Shown piece after piece: positions 59,927 through 64,000 of a stretch of DNA of 64,000 bases. Position numbers and translations under genes: made by a program. Below the pieces are notes generated by a model. That model saw only the letters and a list, made by a program, of their open reading frames with translations. It searched no databases and had not been told where the DNA came from. The stretch's first letter is position 1. Each line of letters opens with the position of its first letter. Origin of the DNA: Myxococcus stipitatus (lineage in GTDB: Bacteria; Myxococcota; Myxococcia; Myxococcales; Myxococcaceae); NCBI RefSeq assembly GCF_037414475.1, contig NZ_CP147913.1, positions 4,278,001 through 4,342,000 of the forward strand, read 5' to 3'.

Positions 59927-61492
59927 CTACGTCTGCTCCCAACTGACCCGTGTGTAGGCGGAGGCAGGCCCCTCCAGGATGGCCTTGCACCGAGCCACCT
60001 GGGCGGCGAGTTCCTGCCCGCCATCACGGCGAGACTCATACCGCCCATTGAAACAGAGCCTCATCCGGAGGGCCTGGGCGCTGAACCGTGCGGCGGCACG
60101 AAGAAGGGGGACCATCTCTTGCGCGTCTTCGGTGAACTGAATGACGGCCGTGACAGGGGCCTCCTCATTCCTCTTGAGCGTCAAGCCCCACCCTCCATTG
60201 AACCACTTCCGGGTCACTGGATTGCAGCGCATCACCTGCCGGTTCACCTCGAAGTACTCCAACCGCGAAGCCAACGAGGACTCCAGACACTGGACGACGA
60301 ACTCCGGCCCACCCTCGACCTCCACATCCAGCCGTCTCAATTCGGGCAGAGCCACCAAGGTCTCCACCAGGCCCTCCACACCCGTCCCTCTCAATGACAG
60401 TCGTTGGAGGTGTGATTCTCCCGGTGACTTCAACGCGCGCACCAAGGCGCCGGGCACCCCCATCAGCGACTTCACATGGCGCAGCGCGGGCGCATTGAGC
60501 ATCCGGCCCGGCTCCCCGCGAGGAAAGGAACTGACGTAGTAAGGCTCCCAGGAGATCCGCTCCACCGTGCCCCATGCCGCCGGTGGATTGTGGATTTCGT
60601 CGACCTTCATCAAGACAGCCACGGGAAAGCCTCGCTCGAAGCGGGTGCTTCCCGGACGGATACCCGGCCCGAGGGGCGCTTCCCACCGCTCACGGTGCTG
60701 CTTGAGGAGACTCTCCAGCCGCGCCTCGTCAGGCTCCGCCATGAACTGGAGCGCGATGAACTCGCCCAACGGGTCTCCCTGCTCGAGCAAGACGTCCGCC
60801 AGCACCTTCCGCGCGTCGTCATCCCGCGGGGCCTCATGGATTCGCGCGAGCAACGCATCGCGGCTCATCGCGGAACGAGCCCTCCCGGCGATACGTGCCT
60901 CGACAGCCTCCGTCAGCGCGTCGCACCGCGCCTGCGCGCTCGCGCCCAACACGGGGGGAACCCAGCGCTCTCCCCGCTGGATGACCGCGTCAAGCCGTTC
61001 AGCCTCCCGCCCCATGTCCCGAGGCAGGCGCGCCCTCAACTCGCGCAGCGGCTCCACGTCATACGGAGCCCCGACGTAGATGAGCACGGCGTTGTGCATC
61101 TTGAGATTGTCCAGAGCCTCGGCCCCACGCTGACGGGCCGAAGCGAGCACCACGGGGAGCATTCGAGGGTCCGCCGGGAACCGCCGGCGCAGCAGGTCGA
61201 GGTCGACGCCGGGAACAGCGAAGCCATCACGCGGCGCCTGCATCAGTCTGGCCATCACACGCGGAAGGTCCATGGCGTGGCGAGCCCCGTCCTCCGGATG
61301 CCGCGGCGCCGAGGTCTCCAGCGGCGTGAACCCGACCAGCAGATGGTCCGAGAGCCGATGGATGAGCTCGATGATGGGCTCCGCGCGACACTCCTTCCAC
61401 GCCTCCAGCAGATGACCGAGCGCCGCCTCCCCTTCATTCCGGGCCAGCGCATCCTCCGCGCGCTCCAGATGCATCTCCAGGCCGTCAATCAT
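59927..61492 (-). CDS. TIGR02996-domain protein with leucine-rich-like C-terminus
   Basis: A 521-residue protein from ATG 61492; a TTG at 61555 lies in a more AT-rich, promoter-like stretch and is less likely. The middle has the TIGR02996 pattern DALLARIHEAPRDDDARKVLADVLLEQGDPLGEFIALQF (about 246-284), which in other proteins accompanies repeat domains. The C-terminal part (about 355-430) has short leucine-rich-like stretches (LQRLSLRGTG, LVALPELRRLDVEVEG). No enzymatic motif is visible. The function of this domain family is unknown. It ends 187 bp before the bbp2 start on the same strand. Confidence 0.8.
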   Translation of the reverse strand: MIDGLEMHLERAEDALARNEGEAALGHLLEAWKECRAEPIIELIHRLSDHLLVGFTPLETSAPRHPEDGARHAMDLPRVMARLMQAPRDGFAVPGVDLDLLRRRFPADPRMLPVVLASARQRGAEALDNLKMHNAVLIYVGAPYDVEPLRELRARLPRDMGREAERLDAVIQRGERWVPPVLGASAQARCDALTEAVEARIAGRARSAMSRDALLARIHEAPRDDDARKVLADVLLEQGDPLGEFIALQFMAEPDEARLESLLKQHRERWEAPLGPGIRPGSTRFERGFPVAVLMKVDEIHNPPAAWGTVERISWEPYYVSSFPRGEPGRMLNAPALRHVKSLMGVPGALVRALKSPGESHLQRLSLRGTGVEGLVETLVALPELRRLDVEVEGGPEFVVQCLESSLASRLEYFEVNRQVMRCNPVTRKWFNGGWGLTLKRNEEAPVTAVIQFTEDAQEMVPLLRAAARFSAQALRMRLCFNGRYESRRDGGQELAAQVARCKAILEGPASAYTRVSWEQT

Positions 61493-61627
61493 CGCGACAA
61501 CATAGCCGCGCCCTCGGCTATCGCCATTTGATTTCAATAACAACTCAGAATCCAATTACTGACTTGACAAAGAACCGGCGCGATTCAACACTCGAATCAA
61601 CTCCAGACAGCACGACCCGGCTCCCGC

Positions 61628-62455
61628 ATGTCCTCTCCCGCCGAAGCCTATCTGCGCGACTACCACCGCCGTCTCCCTGGGGTGACAGCACGCGACTTCG
61701 GAAGCACCCCCGTGTGGCGGGACGGAGAAGTGCATCCCTCCAGCTACGCGCTCCTGGAGGCGGAAGTGCCTCGGGGCGAGGCGCCCCAGGTGGTGCTCGA
61801 CCTGGCCTGCGGTGACGGCCATCTCCTGGAGATGCTCGCGCGGCGCGGACAGCCCGGCCTCACGCTGATGGGCATCGACATGAGTGAGCACGAGCTCGCG
61901 GCGGCTCAAGAGCGGTTGAAGGGCGCGGCCACGCTGACGCTCGGTCGCGCCCAGGCGCTCCCATTCCCGGACGCCAGCGTCGACCTCGTGCTGAGCCACC
62001 TCGCGTTCATGCTGATGGACGACGTGGAGACCGTGCTCTCCGAGCTTCACCGCGTCCTGAAGCCCGCGGGCCGGGTGTCCATGGTCATCGGCGGAGGCTC
62101 CATCCGGAGCGCGGCGTTCGACCAGTACCTGCGCCTGCTGCGCCCGCTGCTCGCGTCGCTCCCGAACCCACCCCGGCCACTGGGAGACCCTCGCGTCCGG
62201 ACCGAGGAGGGGCTGACGGAGCTGTTCGGCGACTTCTCGGCGCTCCACATCCAGAACCTCGACGTGCAGTGCGATGGGCCCCCGGAGCACGTGTGGAGTT
62301 CCCTCACGCGGACCTACGATGGCGACCGGCTCTCGGCGCCGGCGCGGGACGCGCTCAAGGTGGACTTCCTCCGCGCCGTGGAGCCGCTCAGGTTCGCGAA
62401 CGGCACGCTCCCCTTCCAGTGGAGCATGCGCCAGGTGACCGCCACCCGGCGCTGA
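61628..62455 (+). CDS. SAM-dependent methyltransferase
   Basis: A 275-residue class I methyltransferase. The motif I VVLDLACGDGHLLEMLARRG binds S-adenosylmethionine; LTLMGIDMSEHELAAAQERL is motif Ib and LPFPDASVDLVLSHLAFMLMDDVETVLSELHRVLKPAG motifs II-III. The layout matches Methyltransf_11-type enzymes acting on small molecules. Start near a divergent 135-bp region. The substrate is unknown; no neighbouring biosynthetic genes. Confidence 0.9.
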   Translation: MSSPAEAYLRDYHRRLPGVTARDFGSTPVWRDGEVHPSSYALLEAEVPRGEAPQVVLDLACGDGHLLEMLARRGQPGLTLMGIDMSEHELAAAQERLKGAATLTLGRAQALPFPDASVDLVLSHLAFMLMDDVETVLSELHRVLKPAGRVSMVIGGGSIRSAAFDQYLRLLRPLLASLPNPPRPLGDPRVRTEEGLTELFGDFSALHIQNLDVQCDGPPEHVWSSLTRTYDGDRLSAPARDALKVDFLRAVEPLRFANGTLPFQWSMRQVTATRR

Positions 62456-62462
62456 CCACGCA

Positions 62463-64000
62463 TCACTGGACCGTGTGCGCCTGCACTCCCTCCAGGCCGT
62501 CCCCGGTCGCCTTGAAGATGAGATCTCCCGCCTGCGTGGCCCGGAAGTAGAACGAAGCCTCCTGCTGCGGCTTCTCCAACACCAGCTCCCACCCCGTTGC
62601 CGCCCGAGGCAGCTCCTGCGTGCAGGCCGCATCCGAGTAGAGCACCGCGCCTGGCGCCGAGGCCCCCATCAGCTCCAGCACCAGCGACGGCGTCCCCAAC
62701 GCGGTCAGGTTCCCCTTCGCATCCTGGCTCTGCACCACCAGCGCCTCGGAGCATTGTCCCGCGCTCACGGTGCGCGGGGTCGTGAGGAAGGCAATCCGCG
62801 ACGCCACATCCGCCTCCACGATGACGTCGAACGTGATGTTCGGCCGCGTCTCGCGCTCATACCAGGCCCCACTCACGTGGTTCTGGCTGATGAGATTCGC
62901 GCCCCCCAGGTCCCAGATGCCCACGAACCATGCGCCTGCGTGCGGCTCCGACCACCCCTCGTGGCTCACCGTGTTCCGCTGGATGCGCAGCCCCGTCGGA
63001 GCAGGCAGCGGGCCGCCATCGCCATCGCCCTGTGACACGTTGATGCCGATGTCGTTCTTCTCCAGGGTGTTCTCGAATATGTCGATGTCCTCACACAGCG
63101 CCATGCCGTAGTAGTCCCCGCCCGCCACCAGGATGCCCGCGGCCGTGGTGCTCGTGCCCGAATAGGCATTGCCCGTCACGTAGTTCCCCGTGGCCCGCCC
63201 CGTGGCGCCGTTGCTGAACTGGATGCCATTGCGCGCGATGAAGGACACCGGTCCCCCGCCCTCCACGCGGTTGTCCTCCACGTTCAGCTTCACCCGCCCC
63301 GTGCCGACGATGCCCGCCTTCTGGTAGCGCGCCACGTGGTTGCGCAGCACCTCCACGCGCATCTCGGTCGCCGCATCCGGTGCATTGCGAACCTCGATGC
63401 CCACGCCCTCCTGGCACGCCCCCGCCCCATCCTTCTGGTTCAGGTCCATCACCCGGTTGTCGACGATGGAGCCGCTCGCGCCTTCGAACAGGACGCCGCG
63501 CAGCCGCGCCAGCACGCCGTCACACACCGCTTCCGACAAGCCTCGCGCCGACACCGTCAGGTCGCGCACGTGAGCCGTGGCGCCGCGGTTGCGCACCACC
63601 GCGCCCAGGAAGCGCCCATCACGAGGGTCCACCGCCGTGAGCACATGCCCGGCGCCATCCAACGTGTACCCCTCCGGAATCCACACCGTCTGCTCCGTGG
63701 TGCAGTCCGCCGACAGCTTCACGGCCGCTGCATCCAGCGTCGCCTCGCAGGGCGCGAAGTCTCCACATCGAGGGCCCGTCCACGCCACCGCGAGCGTCCG
63801 CGTCGCGGACAGCCCCGAGGCGTTCGTCACGGTCAACGACACGGTGGGCTGCGCATCCACCGGGAGGCACGACAGCGCCATCCAGTCCGCCGCTCCCGCC
63901 CCACCCGCGCTCGTGGGGTTGCCCAACAGCCCCGCGTTCGCCGACCAGGTGAAGGTGAGCTTTTCCCCTTGTGGATCCACCGCCGTGGCGGACAACTCCA
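62463..64000 (-). CDS. Parallel beta-helix repeat protein, 5' end outside window
   Basis: The frame runs off the right edge, so the start is missing; 512 residues are visible. At the left-most (N-terminal) end it has a piece of an immunoglobulin or PKD-like domain (ATAVDPQGEKLTFTWSANAG), then a right-handed beta-helix region (about 110-400) with repeats such as RNHVARYQKAGIVGTGRVKLNVEDNRVEGGG and NAYSGTSTTAAGILVAGGD, as in NosD/pectate-lyase-type families. It ends with a beta-rich C-terminal domain. Probably a secreted or surface protein that binds or cleaves a polysaccharide; catalytic residues could not be seen. It converges on the methyltransferase with an 7-bp gap. Confidence 0.85.
   Translation of the reverse strand, partial: ELSATAVDPQGEKLTFTWSANAGLLGNPTSAGGAGAADWMALSCLPVDAQPTVSLTVTNASGLSATRTLAVAWTGPRCGDFAPCEATLDAAAVKLSADCTTEQTVWIPEGYTLDGAGHVLTAVDPRDGRFLGAVVRNRGATAHVRDLTVSARGLSEAVCDGVLARLRGVLFEGASGSIVDNRVMDLNQKDGAGACQEGVGIEVRNAPDAATEMRVEVLRNHVARYQKAGIVGTGRVKLNVEDNRVEGGGPVSFIARNGIQFSNGATGRATGNYVTGNAYSGTSTTAAGILVAGGDYYGMALCEDIDIFENTLEKNDIGINVSQGDGDGGPLPAPTGLRIQRNTVSHEGWSEPHAGAWFVGIWDLGGANLISQNHVSGAWYERETRPNITFDVIVEADVASRIAFLTTPRTVSAGQCSEALVVQSQDAKGNLTALGTPSLVLELMGASAPGAVLYSDAACTQELPRAATGWELVLEKPQQEASFYFRATQAGDLIFKATGDGLEGVQAHTVQ

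Noticed and set aside
61564..61569. TTGACA box before the methyltransferase gene
   Set aside because: No convincing -10 box at the correct distance (AACACT at best), so the promoter is not claimed.

Overview
The window is very GC-rich, with most codons ending in G or C, and its gene content is typical of a predatory delta-proteobacterium. The evidence includes hybrid kinases, two sigma-54 activators, a TPR-containing Ser/Thr kinase, many short lipoproteins, a DUF885 protein, a SitA-like lipoprotein toxin and a TIGR02996 protein. A member of the Myxococcaceae (Myxococcus, Corallococcus or a relative) is the best fit; this is inferred from gene content, not from a marker gene. I found no rRNA, tRNA, CRISPR array, insertion sequence or prophage.

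Layout. 0-7.6 kb: the 3' part of a hybrid histidine kinase, a lipoprotein transcribed just after an RTX-repeat metalloprotease, and a VWA lipoprotein-like gene paired with a membrane/coiled-coil protein. 7.6-11 kb: a fatty-acid hydroxylase-type membrane enzyme and two secreted proteins. 11-18 kb: a BlaI repressor and M56 (BlaR1-like) protease operon behind a promoter with two phased operators, followed by a secreted protein built from the same 29-residue repeat as the protease tail, then a large DUF5916-type outer-membrane protein. 18-24 kb: lipoproteins, a DUF885 protein and an AsmA-family protein. 24-27 kb: a divergent cluster of two SYLF proteins and three related small membrane-anchor domains. 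27-32.3 kb: a sulfide/persulfide oxidation cluster (SQR, sigma-54 activator, persulfide dioxygenase-like protein, rhodanese, TauE-type exporter) with two sigma-54 promoters and shared upstream GTGTTTCA/TGAAAC elements. 32.4-41 kb: formate-THF ligase, a chemoreceptor, a saccharopine-dehydrogenase-like protein, two PtsN-like paralogues, and a propeller lipoprotein coupled to a porin. 41-46.4 kb: two four-cysteine membrane paralogues, an AlgB-like response regulator and a Ser/Thr kinase. 46.5-49.9 kb: a SitA-type toxin, its likely immunity protein and a beta-barrel protein. 50-60 kb: a hemerythrin protein, then a minus-strand operon reading bbp2 porin, a 26-codon small ORF, kdpF, kdpA, kdpB, kdpC, a kinase-less KdpD and a KinB-like kinase. 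60-64 kb: a TIGR02996 protein, a methyltransferase and the 3' part of a beta-helix protein.

Three regulatory circuits stand out. First, a 22-bp element differing at one base lies upstream of both the AlgB-like regulator (41.6 kb) and the bbp2-kdp operon (59.8 kb). This suggests that the KinB-like kinase in the kdp operon signals to the distant regulator, which then controls potassium transport. Second, the sulfur cluster appears to be controlled by its own sigma-54 activator, which has no sensory cysteines. Third, BlaI and the M56 protease share a repeat module with a secreted partner, a plausible envelope-sensing system with no beta-lactamase nearby.
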